From assembly GCF_008727925.1 (NCBI RefSeq), contig NZ_VTWT01000002.1, positions 248,001 through 312,000 of the forward strand: 64,000 bases of DNA. Direction: 5' to 3'. Positions 35,406-45,600 of this stretch are shown piece by piece. Source of the DNA: Adhaeribacter soli (GTDB lineage: Bacteria > Bacteroidota > Bacteroidia > Cytophagales > Hymenobacteraceae). Below the pieces are notes generated by a model. The model was not told where the DNA came from. It worked only from the letters and a program-made list of their open reading frames with translations, and made no database searches. Both the position numbers and the translations under genes were made by a program. Within the stretch, counting starts at the first letter, position 1. Every line of letters starts with the position of its first letter.

Positions 35406-37853
35406 GTGAGAAAGGGTAAGGTGAGCAAGGCAGGTATTATTATTCCGGGCATATTATTATTGTTCGGGCTTGCAGCTTTCTATACTTACCGCAACTGGCA
35501 GCAATTTACACCCAAAGTGGAAGAAGTAAGGTCGCTGCATATTGCATTCGAGAAAGATACAGCCCTCGTCATTGCCGGTATTCAGGTACAGAACCGTGCT
35601 CCCTTCCCGTTTACCATCGACAGCATCAAATATCAGATCAGTACCAGGGGCGTTACCTTATGCTGGGGCAGCCAGCTGATGCAGGAACGTTTGCCGGCGC
35701 TGGAGGACAAAGAACTGGATTTCAGGTTATTTCTGGACTTAAGCCGCTATCAGAAACAAATAAGCCTGCAAAAAGATCAGGACAGCCTGCACCTGGACGT
35801 ACAAATGCAGGTTTTCTTCGATCCGCCCCTTTTTAACCAGCAGGTAATTACCCTTGACCGGACCCTTGCATTGGCCAAACCCAAAGGTCCGGCCCTTAAG
35901 ATCGATTCCCTGATCGTAAAAAACTTCAGCCCGGATTCGGGTTATACTTTTCAGCTTAATCTGAATACCGATCTCAGCGACCTTCCTGCATTACAAATAG
36001 AAAACCTGGAATATGAGGTCCGCCTTTCCGACAGTTTATTGCTGGGGGGCAAGCTTGATTCAACTTTCCTGATAAAAGAAGGGGCGAAAACCATAGAAGT
36101 ACCTGTTCACCTGGAAACTTCGGAAATGATAACCCTGCTGTTTTTAAAACTGGGAAAGCAAAACATCTGGCCTTACGAAGCAACTGCCTCGGCTACGGTA
36201 AAAGCAAATCATCCTTTATTTACGAACACGGAGGTCAGCCTGGAAAAGAACGGCCTGATCGATACCCGGAAAATAAAGAGCAAAACCGGAGCCATGCCGC
36301 ACGTAATTCAGGTACAAAGCCTGCAGCTTGTTTCCAAACCCCGGAACACTTATTTGCAGGCGGAACTTCTGGTACAAAACCCTACTCCTTTACCCCTTTA
36401 CCTGGACAGCGCCCGTTATTTTGTGCGCCACCTGGGCAAAACCGTGGCCCAGGGCGGCCTGGATTACAACCAGGAATTTCCGGCGGAAAGCAACAAACCC
36501 TTGAAAGTAAAACTGGCCGTAAACAATGCGCAATACAACCGGATCATGGCCCAAGCCCGTGGAAAAACGGAAATTCCGATAGAGGCCGAAGTCGTTTTAC
36601 ATTACAACCTGAAAGGCAGTAAACCCCAGCAAATCTCCATAAAAGAAAAGCTGGCTTACCCGGTTACGGAAGCACCGGGTTTTAAAGTGATAGATGTGGG
36701 CATTAAGCAGTTTAGCAGAGAACAGGGCGCTCAGTTGTTTGTGAAAATGGCGGTTCAAAACCACAGCCAGAACCATCTTCAGCTGGACGATCTGCAGTAC
36801 CGGTTACTGGTAGATAAAAATATTGAAGTTACCGGCCGGACCCAAAACCAGATTCTTATAGATACCGGTACCACGGAACTGGAAATCCCGGTCGATCTTT
36901 CTGCTGCCGGGGTAAATCATATAACCAAAGGCCTGATCCAGGGCAAGGAAGACTGGGATTACACCCTCGACGGCCTGGCTTCCGTTTCCACCCAAAACAA
37001 AATGGTGCAGCATACGGAAATTAACCTGCAAACCGGCGGCGTGTTCAGCATCAATTCCAAAGGCTCTCCCGATTACATGCCCGAAATAAGCAAAATAGAT
37101 ACGGTGCATTACACCGTTCATACCGATACTGCGTGGGTAAACATGTACGCGGCCATTTACAATACCCTGCCCGTACCCGTAAATTTAACCAAAATGCAGG
37201 TAGATGTTATTCACCAGCAAGACACCATTGCCCTTTCGGAAGAGAAACTCAGATTAGTACTTACCCCCAACGCCAACTCCTTTGCCTGGCACACCCTGGG
37301 TATAAATTACGATACCTGGGGCGAGCATGTGCAACATCACCAGAGCGAAGACAGCATGTTGCTCAAAATACCAGTGAGGCTGTATTTTGAGCTGGCAGAT
37401 CTAGGACCACAACAGGCCGCCTTAAACCTGGACACCCGGATTCCGACGCCGGTTACGCCGGCTACCGAGTTGGGCAAAATAAAGTTCCGGGGCTTCAGCT
37501 TCAGGCATGGCATAAAACTCGATGCGCTGGTAACGGTCCACAATGCCAATTCCGCAGGGCTGACGATAAGCAATATCGATTACCGGGTCCTGCTGGAAAA
37601 CGGAGTGGATATGTGCGGCAAAATAAACCGTACTTACCGGTTTCCGATCGGTAAAAGCGAGGTGCAGTTTCCGGTAAGTTTAAGCGTTTGGGAAGCAGCG
37701 AAAATGTTGAAAAGGCAATTCTTTGGCCCGCCGGTTACCGATTATAAAATCAATGCCACCGCCACCGTTAGCACCGGTAATCCGAAAATGAAGCACGTTT
37801 ACGTAGTATATGAAAATCAGTATGAAGCCAGGCGGAAAAAGTCAGCTCCATAG
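35406..37853 (+). CDS. Large LEA2/WHy-like multidomain envelope protein
   Basis: 815 residues starting at GTG. A single N-terminal membrane segment or signal anchor (AGIIIPGILLLFGLAAFYTY) precedes about six repeated units of roughly 130 residues. Each unit has the LEA type-2 pattern: a short strand (IDSLIVKNF, VQSLQLVS, VIDVGIKQF, IDTVHYTV, KIKFRGFSF), then a VQN/VHN-x-(N/A)-P-(L/F)-x-(L/V)-(T/Y)-(L/I) strand and a YRVxLxxG strand. LEA2/WHy domains occur in desiccation-related and envelope lipoproteins; a chain of six is unusual. It probably lies in the periplasm. GTG is the only sensible start before the hydrophobic segment. Function beyond envelope or stress binding is unknown. Confidence 0.65.
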   Translation: MRKGKVSKAGIIIPGILLLFGLAAFYTYRNWQQFTPKVEEVRSLHIAFEKDTALVIAGIQVQNRAPFPFTIDSIKYQISTRGVTLCWGSQLMQERLPALEDKELDFRLFLDLSRYQKQISLQKDQDSLHLDVQMQVFFDPPLFNQQVITLDRTLALAKPKGPALKIDSLIVKNFSPDSGYTFQLNLNTDLSDLPALQIENLEYEVRLSDSLLLGGKLDSTFLIKEGAKTIEVPVHLETSEMITLLFLKLGKQNIWPYEATASATVKANHPLFTNTEVSLEKNGLIDTRKIKSKTGAMPHVIQVQSLQLVSKPRNTYLQAELLVQNPTPLPLYLDSARYFVRHLGKTVAQGGLDYNQEFPAESNKPLKVKLAVNNAQYNRIMAQARGKTEIPIEAEVVLHYNLKGSKPQQISIKEKLAYPVTEAPGFKVIDVGIKQFSREQGAQLFVKMAVQNHSQNHLQLDDLQYRLLVDKNIEVTGRTQNQILIDTGTTELEIPVDLSAAGVNHITKGLIQGKEDWDYTLDGLASVSTQNKMVQHTEINLQTGGVFSINSKGSPDYMPEISKIDTVHYTVHTDTAWVNMYAAIYNTLPVPVNLTKMQVDVIHQQDTIALSEEKLRLVLTPNANSFAWHTLGINYDTWGEHVQHHQSEDSMLLKIPVRLYFELADLGPQQAALNLDTRIPTPVTPATELGKIKFRGFSFRHGIKLDALVTVHNANSAGLTISNIDYRVLLENGVDMCGKINRTYRFPIGKSEVQFPVSLSVWEAAKMLKRQFFGPPVTDYKINATATVSTGNPKMKHVYVVYENQYEARRKKSAP

Positions 37854-37858
37854 CCGTT

Positions 37859-38086
37859 TCAGAATTTTATAAATAAGGGAATTTTGGTTATCCTGCGGAT
37901 ATGAAGCAACTCGGTTTCGGAAGCTATCTGCAGAAAAATATCAGAACCTTCCCGGCTGTAGTTAAAACCGCCACCCATCAGGGCTTCTAACGCTTCTTCC
38001 CTTTCCAGAAAAACGGCATGCGAAAAATCTTTTGACATCTGGTTGTGAAACAAAATACTGACCGCGTTCTTAGTTGGCGTATGCAT
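37859..38086 (-). CDS. Small hypothetical protein
   Basis: 75 residues, with no signal peptide or membrane segment. The composition (FSHAVFLEREEALEALMGGGFNYSREGSDIFLQIASETELL) looks like a folded small domain rather than random translation. I know no family. It converges with the LEA2-like gene, 5 bp from its stop, and lies head-to-tail with the next small gene on the same strand. Confidence 0.45.
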   Translation of the reverse strand: MHTPTKNAVSILFHNQMSKDFSHAVFLEREEALEALMGGGFNYSREGSDIFLQIASETELLHIRRITKIPLFIKF

Positions 38087-38180
38087 AGCGATTATCCAGG
38101 CTGCAATTCTTAAGTCTTAACTGGTTTCCCAAGGCTGTTATTAAGGGTTCATCTCCTTTTAATCGGCCAGCCCGAAACGT

Positions 38181-38453
38181 TTACCGGTAAGCCGGAGATT
38201 GCTGCCGGTTCGCGGTCTGCTCCTGTAAATGGCGCATGGCCTGGTGGTGGGAGATCAATTCGAAAACATCCAGCAGCGTTTTCGCATTACCGGAATTATA
38301 GCCTTTCAGGTAGAAGCCGTTGCTGGTTTTATAAACGATAAAATTATGGTTGCCGTAAGGCGCCGTTGCATTGCTGGCAATGGGTGCGGCCTTGCGCAGA
38401 TCGAAGGGTTTGCCGCACGTGGTCCGGATGATGGTTGAGCTTAGTTCTTTCAT
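38181..38453 (-). CDS. Small hypothetical protein
   Basis: 90 residues from ATG 38453 (an in-frame ATG at 38486 adds 11). The sequence has no signal peptide; it contains TTCGKPFDLRKAAPIA, GNHNFIVYKTSNGFYLKGYNSG and a Gln-rich tail (HHQAMRHLQEQTANRQQ). It looks like a cytoplasmic alpha/beta mini-domain of unknown role, perhaps co-transcribed with the small gene downstream at 37859-38086. Confidence 0.5.
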   Translation of the reverse strand: MKELSSTIIRTTCGKPFDLRKAAPIASNATAPYGNHNFIVYKTSNGFYLKGYNSGNAKTLLDVFELISHHQAMRHLQEQTANRQQSPAYR

Positions 38454-38677
38454 ATCGTAAAAGTAGTTTTGAAGTATTACCTGCACGTAAATTCATTATT
38501 ATCCTTTAACTAAAGGGCTGGTTTTTAAGGCTGAAAGGGTAGCGTTTTATCCAGGCGCTTAAACATTTAGGCTTTAAAAAACCATAACCCTCAAACACCC
38601 CAGTTAAAGTCCCCCCTGCTTTCCGTAAGTTTTATGATTCCTTAATTCCTGAATAATATCCTGGTTACATGTAAACC

Positions 38678-38785
38678 TAACTTTGCAGTCAGGAAAATAA
38701 CCGAAAGCTTTTTGCCAGGAGTTTTTTCAAAATTTGTGAATGTAAAGGTGAAATAAGAGCTCCACTTCTGGCGGAGCTTTTTTTG
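38678..38785 (+). ncRNA. Candidate small RNA: TAnnTTTG box plus terminator, no gene between
   Basis: TAACTTTG (38678-38685) matches the Bacteroidota -7 consensus. About 75 bp later an AGCTCC/GGAGCT hairpin (38758-38778) is followed by seven T's. No frame lies between them on the plus strand. A transcript of about 90 nt starting near 38692 is predicted. The -33 element is weak, so this is tentative. Confidence 0.35.
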
Positions 38786-38976
38786 TGCCTTTCCTGGAAC
38801 GATGCTTTGTTGAAGGTCAAAACCCACATTCTTCAATGGCCTTTCCGGCACTTTTTTTACAGTTCTGAGGAAAGGAAATTTTACTATTAAAAGGCATGAA
38901 AATAATTGACCCTATACCATCAAAAGACAAGCCCCCCTTTGGAGGTAAGGCCGTTTCATTCTAAACTAAAACAGCT

Positions 38977-39099
38977 TTTTCGGATATTTTTATCCGAAAA
39001 CTTCCTATTGGGGATCTATTGATCCCCGGATTGTGGCCTGTAAATAGTCCACGCGGGTTAATAAACCCGCAGCAGGATACTTCCGGATCAATAGATCCG
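38977..39099. repeat. Cluster of four REP-like hairpins
   Basis: Four stems with 4-nt AT-rich loops: TTTTCGGATA/TATCCGAAAA (38977-39000), GGGGATC/GATCCCC (39010-39027), GCGGGTT/AACCCGC (39053-39070) and CGGATC/GATCCG (39084-39099). The cluster lies in an 813-bp gene-free gap (38487-39299). Similar clusters occur at 53644-53772 and 9640-9690. Confidence 0.7.
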
Positions 39100-39135
39100 A
39101 AAGCGCAAACGGGGAGAATCCGCTGGAATGAAAAA

Positions 39136-39235
39136 TCCCCCTTTGGAGGAGTAGGGGGAGAATTTTCACACTATCCGATTTTTCATTAATTAATCGAAAA
39201 TGCATGGTCCTCCCCCTACCCCCTCCAAAGGGGGA
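39136..39235. repeat. G/C-rich inverted repeat downstream of the phosphoesterase gene
   Basis: TCCCCCTTTGGAGG...TAGGGGGAG (39136-39160) and its near reverse complement (39210-39235) flank a 49-bp AT-rich centre. This may act as terminator for the minus-strand phosphoesterase operon, but the sequence type also recurs at 7.4 and 40.9 kb. Confidence 0.65.
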
Positions 39236-39299
39236 CAAAAAGATTCTGTGTAGCGCTATGCTTTATAGCTTCTTTCTTTCAGGAACTAAGGCTACGGGG

Positions 39300-40832
39300 T
39301 TAGTTTACTGCGCTTTTAACAGGCTGCTGCTGCGCCAGTTCTTCCTGAAAAATATTCCCGAAACGGTCGGTTACTTTTACAGTAATTTTATGGGTATTGG
39401 GGCTTGGTTTAGCAAAAAACAAGTGTTCGGTTAGTTGCGGTTCTACCCATTTATGCTTGGCCGGTTTGGCTGTGCCTTCGTGAAGTTCTACCGATAGCGG
39501 ATCGTAGCCGGTTTCGCGTTGCATTTCTCCCATTTTTCTGTCGTCTTCGAGCCATTCCACTTTCCATTGCGGGTCCCAATTCCAGACGTTGGCGGCAAAA
39601 TGTTCGGGTTTTTCTTTCACTTTTCCTACCGGATAAAGTCGTAATTGGTGTTCTTTCGGGAGGCTGGTGCTTTTGTAATACCACTTAATATCGCTGCCGT
39701 TCACTTCGTATACCCCGTAACCGCCCGGCGTACCGTCGAAGCAGATCGGGCCGGTCCACCAGGCGCCGCAAACTGTGCCGTGCACGTGCTCGATAATGTT
39801 GTCGCCTTCCAATATCTTCTCGTTGAAATGCGTGTGGCCGGAGTTGATATGCGCTTTGAAGGGCTTCAGCAAACGGTACAGTTCTTTGCGGTTTGCCACT
39901 ACGCCGCCCAAGGGTTCATCTTTTTCCTTGTTGCGGATATGCTGCCGGGTAAACACCGGAATGTGCAGGTTCACCACTACGGTGCTTCCCGGTTTTATGT
40001 GAGCCAGATCCTGTTCGAGCCAGGCCAGTTGCTTTTCGGTTATATAGCCAATGTATTTTTTAGCCGTGCCGATAAAGAAAACGTCATCTAATACCACGTA
40101 ATGAATTTCGCCGCGGTTAAAAGAATAATACGTCGGGCCGAAAAGCTTCTTGAAGGTTTCGGCGGAGTGCTCGTCGGTGCGGGCAGTGAGGTCCATGTCG
40201 TGGTTGCCGATCACTTGGAAAAATTGGACGGCGGTATGGTTGAGAGCTTGCTGGTAATCGTCGAATAATTCGAATTTATCCCACACCAGGTCGCCGCAGC
40301 CAAAGCCATGAAAAAGCGTGCCGGCAGCATAACTGCTTACCAGTTTTTTCAGGTCGGGCGCCGATTCGGTTTTCAGTTGTTCGGCATCGCTTTTGGAAAT
40401 GATCTGTGGATCGGCCCAGACTACGTAATTATGGTTGGTATCGTCCTGAGTAAGTTTTTTCAGTTCGAAATCGGCTTTGAATTTACCGCGCTCCGCCGTT
40501 ATTCTTTTATAGAAACGGGTTATGCTTTTTTCGCTCGGAAACTCGTAGCCCCGCGGAATGGAAATGTACACAAATTCAACGGTGGCATTGCTGTCGAATT
40601 CGTAGCGGCCTTTGGCATCGGTGAGCACTACGTTGTAGCCATCGGTAACGGCCACGTTGGCAATGCCCGAACCGTTGGTATGCACCTTACCCGACAAACG
40701 AACTACGGAAAGATCTTTGCCTTTTGCCGGCATTTTATACTTGGGAGCGGCTTGGATCAGGCCCGGCATCAGCGATAGCCCGACACCGGCCAGCCCGAGT
40801 TTCTTCAGAAAATCCCTTCTTTGTACTGCCAT
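39300..40832 (-). CDS. Calcineurin-like phosphoesterase with Tat signal
   Basis: 510 residues. A twin-arginine signal (QRRDFLKKLGLAGVG) starts the protein, so it is exported folded with metals bound. An N-terminal CarboxypepD/Metallophos-N-like strand domain (about 40-115) is followed by the metallophosphoesterase core with VWADPQI, GCGDLVWDKFEL, VIGNHDMDL, VVNLHIPVF and SGHTHFNE (metal ligands), then a C-terminal beta domain (about 380-500). Such three-domain proteins remove phosphate from extracellular phosphomonoesters or diesters. It is last in the SusC-SusD-phosphoesterase run on the minus strand, separated from susD by an inverted-repeat element. Confidence 0.88.
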   Translation of the reverse strand: MAVQRRDFLKKLGLAGVGLSLMPGLIQAAPKYKMPAKGKDLSVVRLSGKVHTNGSGIANVAVTDGYNVVLTDAKGRYEFDSNATVEFVYISIPRGYEFPSEKSITRFYKRITAERGKFKADFELKKLTQDDTNHNYVVWADPQIISKSDAEQLKTESAPDLKKLVSSYAAGTLFHGFGCGDLVWDKFELFDDYQQALNHTAVQFFQVIGNHDMDLTARTDEHSAETFKKLFGPTYYSFNRGEIHYVVLDDVFFIGTAKKYIGYITEKQLAWLEQDLAHIKPGSTVVVNLHIPVFTRQHIRNKEKDEPLGGVVANRKELYRLLKPFKAHINSGHTHFNEKILEGDNIIEHVHGTVCGAWWTGPICFDGTPGGYGVYEVNGSDIKWYYKSTSLPKEHQLRLYPVGKVKEKPEHFAANVWNWDPQWKVEWLEDDRKMGEMQRETGYDPLSVELHEGTAKPAKHKWVEPQLTEHLFFAKPSPNTHKITVKVTDRFGNIFQEELAQQQPVKSAVN

Positions 40833-40918
40833 TTATTTTGATTTGAAATGATTATTGATTGCTTGTTTTATTTGGGTTTTGGAGCTTAAAAGCATAGCGT
40901 TCATCCACCCTTGTAACT

Positions 40919-41090
40919 CAACCACCCCCTAACCCCTCCTTGAAAAAAGGAGGGGAGCTTTTTCGCTGCTAGATCCTAATAGCAACGCTTTGTAGCAAAC
41001 TGTAAAATGCTATGTTTTTAGGCCCAAAAGCTCATTTAGAAGCAGAGTACAGCTCCCCTCCTTTTTTCAAGGAGGGGCCGGGGGTGGTTG
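40919..41090. repeat. 172-bp inverted-repeat element with 40-bp arms
   Basis: 40919-40959 and 41051-41090 are near-perfect inverted repeats; each arm is itself a hairpin (CCCCTCCTT/AAGGAGGGG). No coding capacity. It fills most of the 308-bp gap between the SusD-like and phosphoesterase genes and could fold into a cruciform or very stable RNA that lowers expression of the downstream gene. A short tandem TTGACTTTTTCAGC follows (about 41088-41115). Confidence 0.75.
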
Positions 41091-41140
41091 ACTTTTTCAG
41101 CTTGACTTTTTCAGCGCAAAACGTTAGCGTTTACTTAATC

Positions 41141-42580
41141 CTACTTTTCCCACCATACCCTGGTATTAATATCGTCCCCTCCCATGGCGGCAGCAGCTTT
41201 CTGGTAGTTGGTGGCGTTGTTGGTCATCTGGGTGGTTGGGTAGCGGAGGCGCGATGGCATTGTTTTGTTGTTTACCATGCCGTTGCCTTTCGGAAGTACC
41301 GGCAAGCCCGTGCGACGGTGCTCGAACCATTGCTGGTTGTCGTTGAAGAACAAGGCGTAATATTTCTGCAGCATGATGCGCTCCAGGGTACCGTCGAAAG
41401 CTGCTTTCGGGTTGGCAAAATAAGTAGCCGGCAGGGCTGCGCCCCATTGCTCGATGGCTGCTTTTACGCCGTTCTCATAATGTGCCTGGGCGGAGCCGGC
41501 GGCAATGCCTTTCAGGGCGAGTTCCGCTTTAATAAATTCCACTTCGGCATAGGTCATGATTACCGAAACCATGGGCGCGGTGGCAAACGAAATGTTTAAG
41601 TTGGAAGGCGTAAAATTGAACTGCGCATTGTTGCCCGAATAACCGCCCGGAATACCTTTATAGCCTAAAACCGTACCATCTTTGGCTTTGGCCTGGGTAA
41701 AGAATTTCGGCAAACGCGGATCAGAAACTTCGTTCAGGTTATCGATAAAGAATTCGCCGGCGGCACGGCCGTTCGTAAAATCGATGGCCCGGCCCCAGGG
41801 CGAAACCAGCGGCGTAACGCCGGTAATTTTCAGGATGGCCGCATCGTCGTTTTTAGTGAACACCGGGAATTTTACCGGGTCGATGATGATCTCTGCCATC
41901 TTCGCATTGGCATTCATTTCGGTGCGTTTGGCTATGCGAAGGAGCAAGCGTAGCCGCAGGGAATTGGTGAATTTCTTCCACTTGGCAATATCGTTTCCAT
42001 ACAAAATATCGGTACCGTACACCATGGGTTTGGCGGCATCGAATAAGCTGTTGGCAGTTTCCAGATCGGCCAGAATGCGGGTGTAAATTTCCTGTTGGGT
42101 ATTGTAAGCCGGGTAATAAATTCCTTCGCCGGCGCGGGAAGCTTCGTCCATGGGCACGTCGCCAAACGTATCGGTGAGCAGGGAATACACCCAGGCATTC
42201 AGGGTTAAGGCTACAGCTTTGTAGTTCGGGTCGTTTACTTTTTCGGCGGCTTCGCGCATTTCTTTCAGGTTGGCCAGCCAGCGGTAATAGGTATTCCAGG
42301 TAGAACTGCCGGCATTTTCCGAAATGTTGTAATGGTGCACGCCCAGGGCCTCTCCTACCCCGAACGGCAAGGTTACCTGCATCAGGTCGAAAGTAAAGCC
42401 GTTGCTGCGGCCGGTATTAAAGCTGGCCACTTCGTAAATAACCGGGTTCAGCAAGGTGCCGGGGTTAATGGTTTCGATGCGGTTCGGGTCGATGTTGTGC
42501 TTTTCAAAATCGTTCGTGCAGGCGGTACTTAACGTGCTCATGGCGGCGATCAGCACTAAAAATTTCTTTATTGGTTTCAT
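41141..42580 (-). CDS. SusD/RagB-like outer-membrane nutrient-binding lipoprotein
   Basis: 479 residues with a lipoprotein signal (LVLIAAMSTLSTAC, Cys 21). Helical TPR-like segments follow (TYYRWLANLKEMREAAEKV, LADLETANSLFDAAKPM), with the typical ending EWFEHRRTGLP-like block (QWFEHRRTGLPVLP) and LRYPTTQ...NATNYQKA. This is the SusD-like_2 type. It caps the SusC-like transporter encoded immediately upstream on the same strand (101-bp gap) and binds ligand at the cell surface. The following phosphoesterase suggests the ligand is a phosphorylated compound rather than a plain glycan; that is an inference. Confidence 0.9.
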   Translation of the reverse strand: MKPIKKFLVLIAAMSTLSTACTNDFEKHNIDPNRIETINPGTLLNPVIYEVASFNTGRSNGFTFDLMQVTLPFGVGEALGVHHYNISENAGSSTWNTYYRWLANLKEMREAAEKVNDPNYKAVALTLNAWVYSLLTDTFGDVPMDEASRAGEGIYYPAYNTQQEIYTRILADLETANSLFDAAKPMVYGTDILYGNDIAKWKKFTNSLRLRLLLRIAKRTEMNANAKMAEIIIDPVKFPVFTKNDDAAILKITGVTPLVSPWGRAIDFTNGRAAGEFFIDNLNEVSDPRLPKFFTQAKAKDGTVLGYKGIPGGYSGNNAQFNFTPSNLNISFATAPMVSVIMTYAEVEFIKAELALKGIAAGSAQAHYENGVKAAIEQWGAALPATYFANPKAAFDGTLERIMLQKYYALFFNDNQQWFEHRRTGLPVLPKGNGMVNNKTMPSRLRYPTTQMTNNATNYQKAAAAMGGDDINTRVWWEK

Positions 42581-42681
42581 GTTTTTTTATCGGTTTAAGA
42601 AGTTTCCGGAAACGGTGCAGGCTTCCGGGTTTTTCTCAGTAATTAGCTAGCGTTTCAGGAATTGTTTAGGAATTTCCGGGC

Positions 42682-45600
42682 TTAGAATTTCAAGGTCACG
42701 TTCATGCCGTAGGTGCGGGAAGAAGGCAACTGGCCCATTTCGATGCCCGGCAGAATGGTAGAGCCATTCAGAGCCGCCGTTTCCGGATCGAACATCGGGA
42801 AGTTGGTGATCATGGCCAGGTCGCGGCCGTAGAGGGCAATGCTGGCGCCGTTTACCACTTTGGTGCGGGCCAGGAATTGCTTCGGCAAATTGTACTCCAG
42901 GCGCACTTCGCGGAGCTTCAGGAAAGAGGCATCGAAAGAGTTGGATTCCACGTTGGCGCGGCGGTAATAATCCGCATAATAGGTGGGCAGCTTTACTTCC
43001 TTGGTGTTCGGGGAATACGTTCCGTCGCCGTTCTCCACCACGCCTTCGCCTACAATAAAACCTTCCTCGCGGCCTTTAAGCGTGTGTTCCAGCTTGCCCT
43101 GCTCGCTCATTTTGTGGTGCGTCTGCGAGTAAATAATACCGCCGTACTGCCCGTCTAACAGCACGCTGAATTTGAAATTTTTATAAGATACTTCGTTCAG
43201 GAAACCGCCTTTCCAGTCGGCGTAAGCATTGCCGATGTACTGGATCTCTGCCGGACGGGCCGGTAAACCTTCTTTGGTGTAAATGATCTGTCCGTCCGGA
43301 GCGCGCTTGAAACCGAAGCCGTAGATATCACCGGTAGAGCCGCCTACTTTGGCAATTAAGGTTGCGTTGCCGCCCACGCCAATTACCTGCTGATCCGATA
43401 AACCTTCGGCCAGTTCCAGCACTTCGTTTTCGTTCTTCGCCCAGTTAGCAGTGGTTTTCCAGGTAATGATTCCGTTATCGACCGGCTTGAAATTCAGGGC
43501 CAGTTCAATTCCCTGGTTACGCACTTCGCCGGCATTCAGCACGGCCTGGTTCACGCCGGTAGACCAATCCAAAGGCACATCCAGGATCTGGTTGCGGGTA
43601 AAGTTGCGGTACACGGCTACGTCCATACCGATGCGGCCATTAAAAAGCAGGTATTCCAGACCGGCTTCGTAACTCGTAGTAATTTCGGGTTTAAAACCGG
43701 CGTTAAAGAGGGTGCCCGGCGCGGCAGCGGAACTCGGAAATTCGCTGCGGTCGTAGTATTTGCTGGTCTTGTACGGGTCGGTATCGTTACCAACCTGCGC
43801 GGCAGATAACCGTAGTTTGGCGTAGGAAATTACCCGGGGCAAAGGCATCAGTTCGTTCAGAATAAAGCTGGAGCTGATGGATGGGTAAAAGAAGGAATTG
43901 TTCTGAACCGGCAAGGTGCTCGACCAGTCGTTACGGCCGGTGAGGTCTACAAAGATCTTGTCGTCGTAAGAGAAGGAAGCAAAACCGTACAAGCTGTTCA
44001 CGTATTTGTTGCTGTAATAAGTAGACATCATCGGGTTGTTAATGCCGTTGGAAAGTTTGTACACGCCCGGAATGCCCAGACCATCTACATAACCTGCCAC
44101 ATCGCTGTATTTCCGGGCCATTTTGTTTGCCCCCACCGAAGCGCGCACCGAGATCCGTTCGTTTATATTTTCCCGGTAAGAAAGCAAGGCATCGGTGTTT
44201 ATCTCGAAATCGAAGATCTTCTGTTCCCGGTAATAGCCCCGTAAAAAGTTAGCGGTGCTGTACGGGCGGCGCTGCCGGCGGTCTTCATCGGTCATGTCGA
44301 TGCCGGAACGCACCATCAGATCGAGTTTCGGCAGAATCTGGTAAGTGGCGGCCAGGTTGCCCACGGTGCTGTAATTGTTCAGACCGTTGGTCATTTCGTA
44401 GGCGATCAGATACGGGTTATCGATGAAAGAACTGAAGGGGTGGATCTGGTCGATCTGTTCTTTGCCGTTTTTCCAGCGGGGTTCGTACCAGGCCAGGTCC
44501 ACGTTCGGGTTCTGGAAGATCATGAAGTAAGCAATGGACTGGTTGTTGTAGCCGGTGGCCGGCAGGTTATCGCTTTGCTTGTGGGTAAAATTTATTTTGG
44601 AGCTTAGCTTCAGCTTATCCGAAACCTTGTAATTCACGCTAAGCGCTGCCGTCATCCGTTCGAAGCCGGTGTTCGGCATGATCCATTCGTTTTTGGAATG
44701 CGTAACCGACGCCCGAACCGAACCGAAATCGTTCCCGCCTTCCAGGGCAAGGCTGTTGGTAACGGTAGACCCGGTGCGCCAGAAACCTTTGATGTTGTCT
44801 TTATAAGGCCGCCAGAGCTGGCGTTCGGCCGAGCGGCCTTCCAGTTCCGGATCGTACTGGTAATAATACTGGCCGTTGAACTTCGGGCCGAAAGCGCTGC
44901 TGGTTCCGCTGGTGGCAGCGCCGTCGTCGGTTAAGCCATAGGAGTAATATTGTTCGCCGTCTTTATTCACGGAGGCGGTTCCCTGGCCATATTCGTACTG
45001 GTAAGCCGGCCATTTCAACACATCCTGAAAACTGACGTTGGTATTTACCGTTACGCCGATCCCGTTTTTCCTGCGGGCTCCGCTTTTGGTAGTAATGATC
45101 ATGGCGCCGTTGGCCGCGCGGCTGCCGTAAAGTGCGGCAGCGGCCGGGCCTTTCAGTACGGTGATGCTTTCGATATCGTCGGGGTTAATGTCTGCGATGC
45201 CGTTGCCGAAATCTACCGGAACATCGTTGCCGGAACCCGCGCCGTAGGCATTGCTAACGCCGGAGCTGCTCAGGGCGCTGCTCATCGGAACGCCGTCCAG
45301 CACGATCAGGGCACTGTTTTTATTCGGGTCGAGGGAGTTATCGCCGCGCAGGGTTACGCGGGTGGAATTTACCGGTCCGGAACCCGGCGAGGTCAGGTTC
45401 AAGCCGGCCACTTTCCCCGATAAGGCGCTTACAAAGTTGTTGGAACGGGCGTTGGTAAGCTGCTCGCTGTTGACTTCGGTAACGGCGTAACCAAGGGCTT
45501 TCTTTTCGCGCTCAATGCCGAGGGCCGTTACCACCACTTCGTTCAGTTGTTTGGTATCGGGCTGCAGCTGCACGTTTACCTGCTCGCGGTTGCCGGCGGT

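Noticed and set aside
38642-38851. 69-residue minus-strand frame
   Set aside because: It overlaps the promoter/terminator pair of the small RNA candidate and has a biased composition.
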